Below, in pieces: positions 22,076 to 33,900 of a stretch of DNA of 64,000 nt. The position numbers and the translations under genes are program-made. Location: the NCBI GenBank assembly GCA_038496445.1, contig JALMLS010000466.1, forward strand, positions 682,001 to 746,000, read 5' to 3'. This DNA is from Trichosphaerium sp. ATCC 40318. Taxonomy: Eukaryota; Discosea; Flabellinia; Trichosidae. The notes under the pieces were generated by a model, which ran no database searches, was not told the DNA's origin, and worked only from the letters and a program-made list of their open reading frames with translations. The first letter of the stretch is position 1; the number at the start of each line of letters is the position of its first letter.

Positions 22076-23243
22076 TTGCTGCACTAGCTTTCTTTTGTTA
22101 TTACTTTACCTTAAAATGGAAGTTCTTTAGTGGGTTTACTGTTTTCATTCATTTCAGTGGTTTGACTATTTTAGCGCTAAGCCTAGTTTTTCAAGATTGT
22201 TTGTGAGCAGGTAACCCCACTATAGTACAAGCTGTCCTATTGATGTATCTTTATGGAGTGCCTTGTGATAGTACGACCAGAAAGTCACGTGCTTGCTACA
22301 AATTGGAGTTACCTTTTGCAAAGTAGCATAACGCTAAATTGAAATAGCGTTATGTCAGGTCAACTCCAAGGAGATTGATATTACTCTTTTTCAAATTGTA
22401 TTAGAGTTGAGTAGAAAAGAAGGATACTGGAAAGAGTGACTTGCTGTTGGGATTGTGATGTTAACAACTTCAGTTTGTAAGACTTTAGATAGGCTATTGG
22501 CGCAAACAAAAATGAAGCTTACACCAGATTAACACTGTTAGTGGAAACGACCTTACGGTTTGCAATCCACATAAATATTTTACTTCACTATTTTCCACAA
22601 AGAGTTTTAATGAGAAAGAAAAGCTGCTGTACTGATAGAAATTTAATCTCTGGGAGCGGGCGCGCAGTAATATTTTCATTGGAGCCATACAAACGCTATG
22701 CTGCATACTTGTTTAAGAAAAGGCTAAAGCAGAAGGTTGATTTGTATACGCTAGCGTATGTACAACACGTTCTAGGTGGCGTCACATCCTTGGGCTTTTG
22801 ATGAGTTGGGGCACTCTTTTTAGCGTCCTGAAAGTACAGGAAAGCAAACTGCTAAATTAAACAAATACGGCACTTGGATGTACTCTAATGTTTGCCACGA
22901 CCAGCTATCTACTGGCAACAGGTAGATATAGATTCAACTTGGTTGAATCAACTACATAATGTCATACAGCCCGACAGGTGTACATCTACGTTTGACAGAA
23001 GTGTCAATGCGAAAAAAAAAGGAACGTGTTCCTGAAAAAACAATAAAATCTTCTGTGTAGCACTGTTATTGTCGAGATACCTTTGTTTGTGTCAAGGGTT
23101 TATGAGCTCTTCACAGCATCTATATTCTCAAAAGTATGGGGTAACGTACCAGATATTTACTCATTCACAACTCACACATTTCTTTCAGTTAAACGTGGAG
23201 TTGAACTTAAGTTTCATAAAATTCTCAAGCACAACATCACAAC
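22076..23243. other. Gene-free divergent region of about 1.2 kb
   Basis: This lies between the methyltransferase start (-) and the nitrilase start (+). Frames at 22494-22801 and 23069-23268 lack recognisable composition or splice structure. A GTCACGTG half-palindrome is near 22283. It most likely holds two promoters. Confidence 0.4.
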
Positions 23244-24845
23244 ATGCGCACCGCTATTCTTCGTATAGTGGCTATAGTATTTATTGCATTGTCTATCATA
23301 GTATTTACATCCTTTGGTTTCGGTCTAAACAGCACAAACGAAGTTTTTGCTTTCTTTCAAATTGGAGCTACTCTACTGCTATTGAGGTATTGGCCAAGCA
23401 AGAATGAAAGTTGGGTATGGACAATACTAAAATTCGTTATTTTGGTTCTTGCTATTACTTTGGGCTACACTATCGCGTTTGCAGGGTCGTTCGCAACGGA
23501 CTCGAATGGTTTGGGTCGTAGCGTTGGAATCGTTTTTGGCATTTCAATAGGAATCGCCGTTATTTTGCTCGCTACAGTATATGCGCCTCACTACCGTATT
23601 CGTACCCGTTTCGAGGATCACACAAACTCATTAGGCTTATTTTGCCTGTCACTCGTTTTCCCCACTTTATACACCGCAATGTGGTTCCTCATAGTCAAGG
23701 TATGGCGTTTTCATAAGCAAAACAACTATTAACCCACCTAGGTACTGCCAATTGGAGATTTTGCACATCCAGCTTACGGATTTATTAACGTACAAAGTCT
23801 TGTGATGGTTTCATCGATTTTCGGGATTTCTGGCATCATATTCCTTGTTTCTTGGGCCGCTGGATTCGCAGTCACTGCCTTCACTACTAAAGACTCTAAA
23901 AAACTAAAATTAACGGTTATTGTGATGACTGTTGTCGTGCTACTTGTTGCTACGTACAGCTTATCTCAAACAATATCAGCGCAAAGACTATTCTACCAAT
24001 TACCTGTTGAAGTGTCTCCAGGTAGCCAACTCAAAGTCACGTGCTTAATAGGCGGTGGAGAATCAAAAACAGAAGAAGTACTTAAAGCTGATCCTGGTAT
24101 AGACTTGGTATTATGGAGTGAAGAGACAGGTTATTACAATGATGTCGATGAGTTAAAAAATTTACAAACAATCGCTAAACAATATGGATCTGTTATAGCA
24201 CCTACGTATTTTAATAGTACTCAGTCTAATAACATGGCTGCTCTTATTAGTGATAATGGCGATGTATTATTTACATACAAAAAGCGTCATCCTGTACCAG
24301 GCGTAGAAACATCAATCAAGAGAGGTCCGGGAAAGGTTCAGTCTGCTGATACTATTTTGGGAAAAATTGCTTTAGCAATTTGCTTTGACTTTAACTTTCC
24401 TGACTATATCGCTAAAGTATCACATGATACTGATATTTTTCTTCAACCTTCTCAAACATGGGGACCTATTGGTAAGTACCATGCAAAGGTAAACGCAATG
24501 AGAAGCGTAGAACAAGGATTTCTTTTGATAAGATGTTCGAGTTACGGATACTCTGGTGTATACAATCCTGATGGATCCTGGAGCGCTTTCACTCCTGATA
24601 AAGAGTCTGGTGCTTATACTTTTGTAGTGCCACGAAGATTTAATCGTGTATTCACTCTTTATTCTTATATTGGAGACACTTTTGGATGGATTACAGTTAT
24701 TTTTGCGTTTTTATACTTAGGAGGACTTGTTTTTGTTCCAAATTCTATTTTGAAGAAGCTTAGATATTGGACTATTCTTTCAAATACACGTGACCAGTAT
24801 GCAAATATCAATAGTGACAAGGACGAAGACTATGGAATGATATAA
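23244..24845 (+). CDS. Membrane carbon-nitrogen hydrolase, apolipoprotein N-acyltransferase (Lnt)-like
   Basis: Two exons (23244-23699, 23742-24845) join through a 42-nt intron to about 519 residues. The first 250 residues contain roughly seven or eight membrane helices. A nitrilase domain follows, with the Glu-Lys-Cys catalytic set visible in order: VLWSEETG (Glu), YKKRHPVPG (Lys) and ALAICFDFNFPDY (Cys). After the domain comes another membrane helix (GWITVIFAFLYLGGLVFVPN) and a polar acidic tail. This is the layout of bacterial Lnt, which N-acylates lipoproteins in the periplasm. Eukaryotes lack that substrate, so the acyl acceptor here is unknown. It probably works in the ER/Golgi lumen. 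Confidence 0.85.
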
Positions 24846-25156
24846 ATAATAATAAATGAATACTTATTACCTTTGAAACCAGTACTCCTTTGAAATGCGA
24901 GAGGAGCTCGGAAAGAGTTCGTTAAATTGAGTGGTTTTCGCACGTCAAAAACATCACTGTAACCCTTTGATTTGTACGTTGTTAGCTGATTTCCGTTGGC
25001 ACTGCTACCTACCTCAACAACGCCAACAATGGGAAAAAAGGTTCACTCAGGCAGCGTTAACAGTGACCTGTCATTCCTTGATCAGAATAAATGTGTCAGT
25101 ATCACATTCTTTCAGCAAGCACAGTACTGTCTCCTAAACCTTGAAAGTAACGCCTC
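24846..25156. other. Intergenic spacer
   Basis: About 310 bases lie between two + strand genes. AATAATAAAT immediately after the nitrilase stop is a likely poly(A) signal. No other feature seen. Confidence 0.3.
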
Positions 25157-26745
25157 ATGAACGTTCGCGCTGTATTATTTGCATGTAAGCCTCAGAAAAC
25201 ATACCAACCTCAGCACTTACCGCATCTAGTGTTAATATCACAAGTAGCATCTATAGCTAATATTCTAGACTTTGGGGCTATCCCATCAACAAATACGAAT
25301 GAAGCAGCCGAAACAAATGCTGTTGCCCTCCAAAAGGCCTTCTATGCTGCTAATTCAAGCCCCACGAGCGACAGGATAGTGCTTATTCCAGAGTCGAAAG
25401 AATTTTACATATTCGCTGCTGAAGTTTTCAACGTTCACGACATTACAATACAATTGGATGGGCACGTGATTTTTGGTTTTTTGCGTATCTGGTTGTGAAA
25501 AGTTTTCATTTCAGCATTTTGATTAACACTTCTGTTCTGTAAACAGTCGTTTGGTGATTTCAAACAACATTACAGCGTTTCCTCAACCTAGTCAGTTTAA
25601 TCATACTTTTGCCGCTTTGTATATTGGTGACAGCTCAAATATTCATTTGACTGGTTATGGGCAGTTCGATGGACAAGGTTACGATTGGTGGTGGTCTATT
25701 ATTCTTCTTGAGATTCATAATAGACCTCATATGGTTGCTATGGAACGTGTTGAAGGAATAGTGATCGACAATTTATACTTTACTAATTCTCCTAACTTTC
25801 ACCTTCGTCTTCATGATATTAAGGATTTGCATGTCAAAAATATAACAATATACGTTGATACAGAAAGTCAACATGCAATGTTACAAAAATCTGGGAATTG
25901 GCACGAGGAGAGAGGTGTACCAACCTTTCCACTAAATGTATGAAGTTTTTTTATTCTTGCACTTTTCCTCACGCGTTTTTTTTAGACTGATGGTATTGAT
26001 CCGAGTGGTATCAATATCCTTATTGAAGATGTTAATATTGAGAATTATGACGATGCAGTTGCAGTTAAACCATGTACGTTAGAGAAAACAAGGGAGAAAA
26101 CCAACTTTTTTTTAAAGGTAGTGGTGAATGTACATTTTCAACATGCACAGAAAATGTGCTTGTTAGAAACTCTCAAGTGACTTTGGGTGTTGGGATGACT
26201 ATAGGTATTGTTTAAACTCAGTATAACGACACGTATATGCTCACTACTGTTTAGGTTCAGTACCTCCTAAGTCAACGGTCAATTGTGTCCGGAATGTCAC
26301 TTTTGATAACATTGTTTTTACGAAACCAATTAAAGCTTTATACGTCAAGACAAACCCTGGTACGGAAGGTACAGGTATAATCGATAATATAACGTACAAG
26401 AACATTGTTGGCGATGGTGCTTTATGGTACCCTATATGGATAGGTCCACAGCAACAACAACAACCAGGATCAAAAGGAACTGGTTGTTCTTTTTTTTATC
26501 CAATAGATGATGAATGTCCAACTCAACCACGTGTCCCAGTAACAAATATCCACTTGAGTAATATCACATTCACTAATGGTCTTGAACTACCCGGGGTTTT
26601 ACTTTGTGATCCTGAAAGGCCTTGCACTGGATTTACCTTCGACCACGTTTCAAATGAAGGAGAGTTTGGTGTACAAAAAGAATATGTATGTAAAAACGTG
26701 AAAGGCACTTCTACAAGTTCTTTCCCTACTCCATCATGTTTCTAA
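25157..26745 (+). CDS. Secreted GH28 polygalacturonase-family protein
   Basis: Six exons (25157-25184, 25230-25461, 25547-25937, 25986-26073, 26118-26204, 26255-26745). Splicing the first intron creates a signal peptide, MNVRAVLFALLISQVASIAN. The parallel beta-helix follows, with LDGRLVISNNITAF, DGQGYDWWW, NFHLRLHDI, NTDGIDPSG and YDDAVAVKPC (the Asp catalytic triad region), then IGPQQQQQPG, CPTQPRVPVTNI and a Cys-rich end. The usual GHG and RIK motifs read GVGMTIGS and LYVKT, so the active-site His and Arg are replaced. The enzyme would act outside the cell on pectin-type polymers; its exact specificity is open. Intron 2 seems to start GC (GCACGT). Confidence 0.87.
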
Positions 26746-26946
26746 ATAAATCATAACCTTGGGTTTTTATGAATACTACTATTAACAGTGAGTAGAGGCA
26801 CTCATACATCCTCTACTACTTTACTGGCATTAAAGAATATTAAAATGTGATACAAGTTGTACCAGCGCAGTTTCTCCAAGCGAATCTAAGCTGTACTTTC
26901 AGCATTCACAAAGTTCCACTTATTATCTAAAAGAGCAGCAACTAGT

Positions 26947-27372
26947 ACACATTTTGATGAATCATTACAACTTTTGTTGTGGTATGTGGATACGATGGTA
27001 CGACAGCGGCAAAGTGTGGGGTAGTGAATATGCAAAGAATGGTCTAGGTACTACATGGTTGAGACTGGAGAAGTTGAGACAGTACATGGTAATTAACAGC
27101 AAAATGACTGGTATAAAAATGGACAACTATTGCAACAAATTGCATTTGTTGCCTCTGAACAAAATGGAGAATACAAAGAATGGCATGAAAACGGACAACT
27201 ACAGACAAAGAGCATGTGGAAACAAGATGGTGAAATGAAAGTGGGTATGAAAACGGACAACTACATGCGCAGAGTGCGTGGTAAACGAGGTGGTGAAGAA
27301 AAAATACGGCATGAAAACGGACATGTAAAGCGTCTACACATTCGGGTAGATGGTAAACTACAGGGCGGATAA
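26947..27372 (+). pseudogene. Broken ENGQL/MORN-type repeat gene fragment
   Basis: Repeat units like those of the intact gene at 37706-38656 are spread over all three frames: WIRWYDSGKV, DWYKNGQLLQQIAF, EYKEWHENGQLQTK, then degraded YENGQLHAQ and KYGHENGHV equivalents in shifted frames. Stop codons and frameshifts occur about every 60-100 bases, and there is no complete open frame. It lies on the opposite strand from the other family members and has no F-box. It looks like a decayed copy of the family. Confidence 0.65.
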
Positions 27373-28023
27373 GAGTTCAAGGCACGGTTGTTTATAATAG
27401 CTTCTACAATCACGTGACTAGCTACATCAAACACTTTCTGCAGCGACAATATAAAGCTAGTATCTGTACTGTACATACAATATTTTAACATCCTTTGTTT
27501 CAGTTGCTAGGTGCTTCAGTGGCTATCCTTGACGTTGAGATAGCTTAAAAGCTGTCGAAGTATTCAGCGAAACCGGCAACTCTTTTTACCACTAACTCCA
27601 CGCGCTCATTAAAAAGTTGGTTGGTAGCGATCACCGGTCCCATATTTCTCCCGTTGGTGGCACAATCGTTCAAAGATTCCACGAGGTTCAGTCGCCGAAA
27701 TAGGAAATCGCGTGGATTGAAAACTCGTCATAAATTACGACTCAAAACATCATCAGCAGCTCATCTTTGAACCCCTACACGCTAAATAACAGCAAAAATA
27801 CACACTTGGAAGCCTGTACGCATAAATTAGGAGTTCTGAAACAATATACTAATAAAACAAACACGAGAAACGCTGACGCCAAACCGAAATCAAGAAAAAG
27901 CCAACAAAAAATAAAAAAAATCGAGCAGTTTGTGATGGGTGCGGAACTGAGTTTAATAAGTATCTCTTGTACATTCACACTACGTTATATCACGTAGAGG
28001 GGCTAGGTCACCAATAAAGGGAC
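27373..28023. other. Gene-free stretch downstream of ALAS
   Basis: About 650 bases with no convincing frame. It contains a TCACGTGA palindrome at 27410-27417. The AAAAT/AAA-rich segment 27780-27960 is open in two frames only because of its composition. Confidence 0.35.
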
Positions 28024-30093
28024 TCAAGCGGCAGGCTTTACAGGTGCTTTCAAAGGCAAGTCGAACTCCTTCCATAGGCTCACTAATGCTTGAACGAGGT
28101 CCTGCATCATTTCAGGCGTATGGACAGGGCTTGGAGTGAACCTGAATCTCTCGGTACCAACAGGAACGGTTGGGTAGTTGATTGGCTGGACGTAGATACC
28201 ATATTTGTCAAGTAAGCGATCACTCATGCGCTTGCACAAGGCGGCATCGTTAACCATTACTAAAAGTTATGTTAGTTTTTTTGTCGTTTTTCATTCCTGA
28301 ACAAAAAAAAAAAGAGACGTACCAGGAACAATATGGCTAGGAGTGATCATGACAGGTAAACCTGCATCCTGAAGCAAGTTCTTGAGCTTAGTAGATTGAC
28401 TTTGGTGATGCTCCCTAATCTCAGGATGCTTCTTCAAGTACGCAATGCTAAAATAAAAAAATAAGAACAAAACTCTTTAACTTGTCTTTTTTTCCAAACA
28501 TCAACTTTTCTTTAGGGTACGTACCTAGCAGCTGCACCAGCGGTTACGCTAGGAGGAAGAGAAGTAGTAAAGATAAAACCAGGAGCATAACTTCTTATCG
28601 CATCGATGGTTTCAGAGGCGCCGGCGATGTATCCGCCAAAGACACCGAAGGCTTTACCGAGAGTGCCAGAGATAAGATCCAAGCGGTGAGCTTGACCAAT
28701 CTTTTCAGCATAACCAGCTCCAGTATTACCATACAAACCAACAGCATGAACTTCGTCAATGAAAGTCATTGCGCCGTGTTTTTCAGCGATATCGCAAATC
28801 TCCTTTATAGGTGCGATAGTACCATCCATGGAGTAAACAGACTCAAAAATAACCAATTTTGGTACAGATGGATCCACTTTGGACAAAAGTTCGTCGAGGT
28901 GTTCGACAGAATTATGTCGGAAGACATGCTTAGGTGCTTTACTAAATCGGATACCCTACAAATGTCTTTAGAGACTAAAAAATGAAAAAAACGGACAAAT
29001 AGTTTTTAATATGTCTACACGCGCACCTCTATAAGACTAGCATGGTTCTTTTCATCAGAAAATAGGGTAAGGCCTGGAATAAGCTTTGATAAACCTTGTA
29101 TAGTCGACGAATTCGCAACTAATTTTTTTTCGTTAGAAAAAGGCAAAGTTTCCTTAAAACTTACCATAACAAGAAGAAAATACCAGTCCTGCTCCTTTTT
29201 TATGTAAATCAGCTATCTCTGATTCCAGTTCTTTATGGTGACGGTTACTTCCAGAGATATTTCTTGTTCCCCAGAACCAGCACCACAAGTTTCAACTGCG
29301 TTCTAAATATTAAATATTAGCGCTAGTTATTTGGTTGGTGCACATTTTGTACCTTTACGGCGTCCAAAACGACAGGGTTTTGTCCCATTCCAAGGTAATC
29401 GTTACTACACCAAACCGTCATTTCCTTATCTTGAACGCCTTCTTGTTTGTACGCGGCTATACAGCGAGTGAGTACAAAAGTGTGATTCGTTCTAACGTTT
29501 ACCCTTTGGAAATGCTCCTCGTTGTCGTGTCATTGTCTTAAATTCACGGTAGCGACCTTCTTCTTTAATTTGTTTTAAACCCTCCTAGTACAAATGTAAA
29601 TAAAAAATATCGTAATAAAGCGTTGTTTTGGGTAATTAATATGTACCTTGATGTATTTGTCGTGAGGTAACGTTTTGGGTTTTGGTTTTTCTTCCTCAGG
29701 TTGTTGTTGCGGGCGAGCTATTTCAGACCATTTACGTTCTATTAATTATTAGAGGGTACACGGAGCAACATGGGGAGATGTGGGATAAAAACACATACCG
29801 AGTGGTAAATCAAAAGCGCTTGGGCTAGCGGTCTCGCTCTCCAAGTCGGCCTCTAGTGCGACATCCACACCGGCCGAATAATAAGTGCGCACAGTTCTAC
29901 CGACAGGGCAACTGGCGTGAAAGCGACGAACTACTGAAACGTCTAATTTCTTTGTGCTAGCAATTGGGCACTGAGTTTTGAGTTGGTTCAAAAATGAAGC
30001 TCCTTGAATCCTTGAGGTGTTCGTTGGTTGCTTTTTAGTCATTGCTGCTCTGTGGAAAGGACATCCACGCATAGCTGCGGCTTGAAATGCCAT
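28024..30093 (-). CDS. 5-aminolevulinate synthase (ALAS), apparent frameshift
   Basis: Multi-exon, starting at 30093 and ending KPAA with TGA at 28024-28026. It condenses glycine and succinyl-CoA to ALA in the mitochondrial matrix using PLP. The presequence carries three Cys-Pro heme-regulatory motifs (RGCPFH, TQCPIA, ASCPVG). The catalytic domain shows [71 protein letters not shown], and [17 protein letters not shown] with the PLP lysine. The conserved glycine loop is one base short at the C run 29269-29272, shifting frame between GAGSG and TRNISGS. With everything else intact, a sequencing indel is likelier than a dead gene. Confidence 0.9.
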
Positions 30094-30457
30094 TGGTTGT
30101 TGTTTTTGGAAATTTTAAAATAATAAGGTCAAGTAACGTCATTTGTCTGCTGAAACGCAATGTGATGTCTCGAGATAACCCGGGTCATATCGCTACGTTA
30201 TGGGTGGGTGAGAAACACCAAACAAGACAGCAAGTTCATGTGTATTTTTGTAGTTTTGGCACGTTCTGTGATGCCCTGTCACCCATCATTCATTTTTACT
30301 TGGTATCTGGACGCGTTCTCGGAGGCAATTGTTTTGAGTCTCGACAAATTCCAGTGGCCGATAATTACACAAACTACAGAGTGCCTTCGTGAATTGGCCG
30401 ATACCATTTTGTGCCTTGCTCCGAGACTATAAAGTTAGACATCAGCGCGTTTTGATC
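30094..30457. other. ALAS upstream region
   Basis: Promoter side of ALAS on the minus strand. The two overlapping + frames at 30087-30432 show no family features. No repeats seen. Confidence 0.3.
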
Positions 30458-30706
30458 CTACGCCTTCCTCACAGATTTCACGAATAACCACGTGCTCTTT
30501 ATGTCACCAATGAAAAGAAAAGCGATCAACACGAGCTCTTTGAGCTTGCTGAATAAAATTGACGCAATTACCAACATAACCGAAATTTGAACAACCCACG
30601 CAAGTAAATACCATAAGTGCCTACCACCGTATGGATGCTCTCGTTCAAGAGGCCCTAGATATAATTGGCTATGCTGGTTTACGCGGTTGGAATTATATTT
30701 CGTCAT
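30458..30706 (-). CDS. Possible small two-helix membrane protein
   Basis: An uninterrupted frame of 82 codons from ATG 30706 (MTKYNSNRVNQHSQLYLGPL) contains two hydrophobic stretches, YLLAWVVQISVMLVIASILF and LVLIAFLFIGD, with basic ends (SKLK, KSVRKA). The polar head and two-helix pattern look protein-like, but there is no family to support it. It could be a chance frame in the upstream region of the TFIIIC gene. Low confidence. Confidence 0.35.
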   Translation of the reverse strand: MTKYNSNRVNQHSQLYLGPLEREHPYGGRHLWYLLAWVVQISVMLVIASILFSKLKELVLIAFLFIGDIKSTWLFVKSVRKA

Positions 30707-30974
30707 ATTGTTACTTACAACGCTAGGTATACGTATAAACGAGCTGTGGGATAAATTTGGACCACAACATAACTTAGACAAACACATAAAGCGTTGGTTG
30801 TGGACTAACCTGATAGTACGTCCAGAAATACAATTCTACACATCGAGAGTACGGAATAAACAAAAATTACGCATAAAATTCTTAGTTCTTCGATAGAGCG
30901 AAGAAAAGTACCTCAAAAACCTTGAAGACGATCAGTGCGTACACCTGCGATGTTTGAAATAAGTTTTTAATTGT

Positions 30975-33900
30975 TTGTCAACAAGTGTCAAAGGGAAATG
31001 CGATCCAGAGCGAGTTGAGAAACCAGATGTGGTAACTATGAGTTGGGAACAAGTTCAAGAACTAGAAGATCTACATTTAGTCGGTAGTCAGGCTTTACGT
31101 AATCGTATGCTTGGTATCCGAGACGTACGACATCTTAACACGTTTTACAGTATCAAGCTAACTAGAAAATTATAGGACAAACTATTCACTTCCGTATCTC
31201 TTCTAACTTATGTCATTCTCGAGATTATTGGTAGAGGTGGCTATGGTGGAGTAGCTCAAGTAGATATACCTACATTACTTGGTGATGGAGAGACTCCAAA
31301 GAGTATTTTTAATAACCTAAAACAGCTTGAACAGAAGTTTTCTCTAATGTACAATTTCGTTGACATGTGTCACAATTTGATATGATCGTTTCCTTACAAT
31401 TGTTTTAGATATAAAGAAAAAGCCTATGTTAGCCGTAAATCGAAGTCTAGTAAGCACAGTAACTGTTGCTTCCTTGCAAAGTTCTATGAAGAACGACAAG
31501 CGAAAGTTCGCGCATCGGAGTTTAAACGTGATCAAAAAAGTAAAGCTGATCAGATGGAAATGACCGGTTAGTTTGGGTTTTATTTTTGATTACTTGTTGT
31601 TTATTTTCTTTATAGACCAAGCACTGGAGGGTATGTCTTCTCAAGGTCTTGTATTGAAGGTTGAGGTTACAAGACAAGTAACTTCTCTTCTTGCAAATGC
31701 TACAGATAATATTCTTCGTGAGTGTGAACTTCGAGAGTTGCTTGTACGTTATAGCTAATATTATACGTAAATAACACTTTGAAAGGCGTCAATATTGAAA
31801 TACAGTCGTCGTAAACTTTGTTGGAAGGACATTAAGTCACGTATGATAAAAGAAGGATGGATAGAGCAAATAGCTGTTAAACTACCAGAAAAGAAAGATC
31901 TTATAAAATGTGTAAAACTGGTAAAACCATGGCAACCATCTAGGAATCTTCACAATGAGACACGTAATATGGCAGCTAAACGTGGTGCTCTAAACTTTGA
32001 ACTACCTTTCCATCATCAAATATACAATGTGATAGAAGCTACAGAACAAGAGGGTATTTGGCAATCTGTAAGTAGTGTTCGCCACATTTTTGTGATTTAA
32101 TTTATTTCTACAGGATATTATGCGTATTACTGATACAGATGTGAATAAACGTAGTATCAGTAATAAGATAATGGTGCTCCTTGATAACTATGGTGTTGTT
32201 GCTGTACCGAAGTTGCTTGGAAAAACAACAGCTTATAGGTTATTCCTTCGTAAGTACATACCAACTGATTTAGAGAGTGTACTAGACGCTGTAAAGGTAT
32301 GTGTCATTTACTCTTTTGTTTTTTAGTATTGACACGTGTATATAGGAAGATTCTAAAAAGCTCAATACTGACGGTAACGGTAATGTAAGTAACGCATACA
32401 ATAATTGGAAAGTGAAATTAATTAAGCTCTATTTTTAGGTAAAACGTAAAGTAGTCACGCTTGATTTTATGAACCGTTGCGATTTCATTAGTAAGGCTCT
32501 TGACAAAGATCCTATTATACCAACGTATACATTATGTAAAGATTTATGTATGTCCGAATACGTTATGTGATATTTTGTAGTCTCTCCTAATATCTATATA
32601 GCTGATTTTACTGGTATGAGTATTGATAGAAAGACACTCAAAAGGTCGCGTTGATTCCATGTTTTTTCGTGTTTACTTATAGCTGATATTAGGTTGTTGG
32701 GAACAATGTCTGACTCTAAAAAATTAAAACTTGTTGGTGTGAGGTAACTTTCAGAAAACGTCTTTTTTTGTTATTTACTTTGAGAATTCTAATGATTTGT
32801 AGTTTACCTTTGATGACTGGAGCTAGCAAATCTTTTCAGCTAGTACTTAAACCAGGTATGTATTTGCTTTTCTCAATGGGAGTTATTTATGTTTGACGTA
32901 CTGTACCAGAGCTCAAGATAAATGGACCAGAAGTGCTTCATTTTATTGAACATATAAAAAGTAAAGATGTACGTTATCCAACCTTCTATTCACTAAATTT
33001 AATCTCGTATAGTTTGAAGTATTTAAAACTCCAAGTAAAGCGCCAGCAGCTCCTATAGCTGAAGTTGAAATGTCTCAAGTGAGTAATCGAAAATAAGACA
33101 TTTTGATGGTCCTCGCGCTGATTGCATTCTTTCTGTAGATTGATAGCCTGAAGAAACCGATTAAAACTATTTCAGAAAAGGTTCCTAAACAATCATCAAT
33201 TAGGATTGCTATAAACTACGGGTTTATAAAAGCAAGTCTTGTCCGAGCAAAACTGTTACATTTCTATCTTTGGCAAAGTAGTTTTGGTACAGGCGCATGT
33301 GATATTGTATTTAACCTCCCAGAAGAGGAAAGGCACGTTTATAAAACGCTCTGCATGAGGTCAACTATTGTTATTATTAATAACTTTCTAGACACGAGAA
33401 AAACGAAGATGTACTTGCTAATTTTCTCGGAAAGAAAGGAGTGGCTGTTAATGTTACACCTGAAGTTGCCAAGAAGGAAGAGAAGCCACTTTCTGGACAG
33501 ATAATTGACGACAATGTTGATACATCCTCTCTTGATCCTGCTATATTTGCACTACAAAAAATAATAGACAAGTATGGATTATGCTTTTTCTTGGTTACTT
33601 ATTCTTTTCTTACCTTTAGTATGCCTATCAACTTTTACTTGCAAGTTATTGGACATCCAAGGATTGTACCAGGACTAAAGGAATGTAAAGATGAAGGTAC
33701 ACTTCTTAAAGACCTTCCAGAGGATATAAAGTGAGTTGTCTTTTGAAGGAGAAGCTTGTTTGTTAATGTTTTTTTCAAAAAATAGAGCAGCATTATTTAA
33801 TCGTCGAAATTACACTAAACGTCTTCAAACACTTATGGATATACTACGTAATTTGAATCTTCTTAATGCCACTATACGCTTGGAAAAAGATCACACAGGT

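Noticed and set aside
22541-22801. 86-codon + strand frame
   Set aside because: Composition is not protein-like, and no introns, homologous motifs or partner exons could be joined.
23069-23268. Two overlapping + frames just before the nitrilase gene
   Set aside because: They run into the nitrilase start in different frames and show no coding features.
28482-28985. 167-codon + frame
   Set aside because: It is the antisense shadow of the ALAS catalytic exon, which is clearly real on the minus strand.
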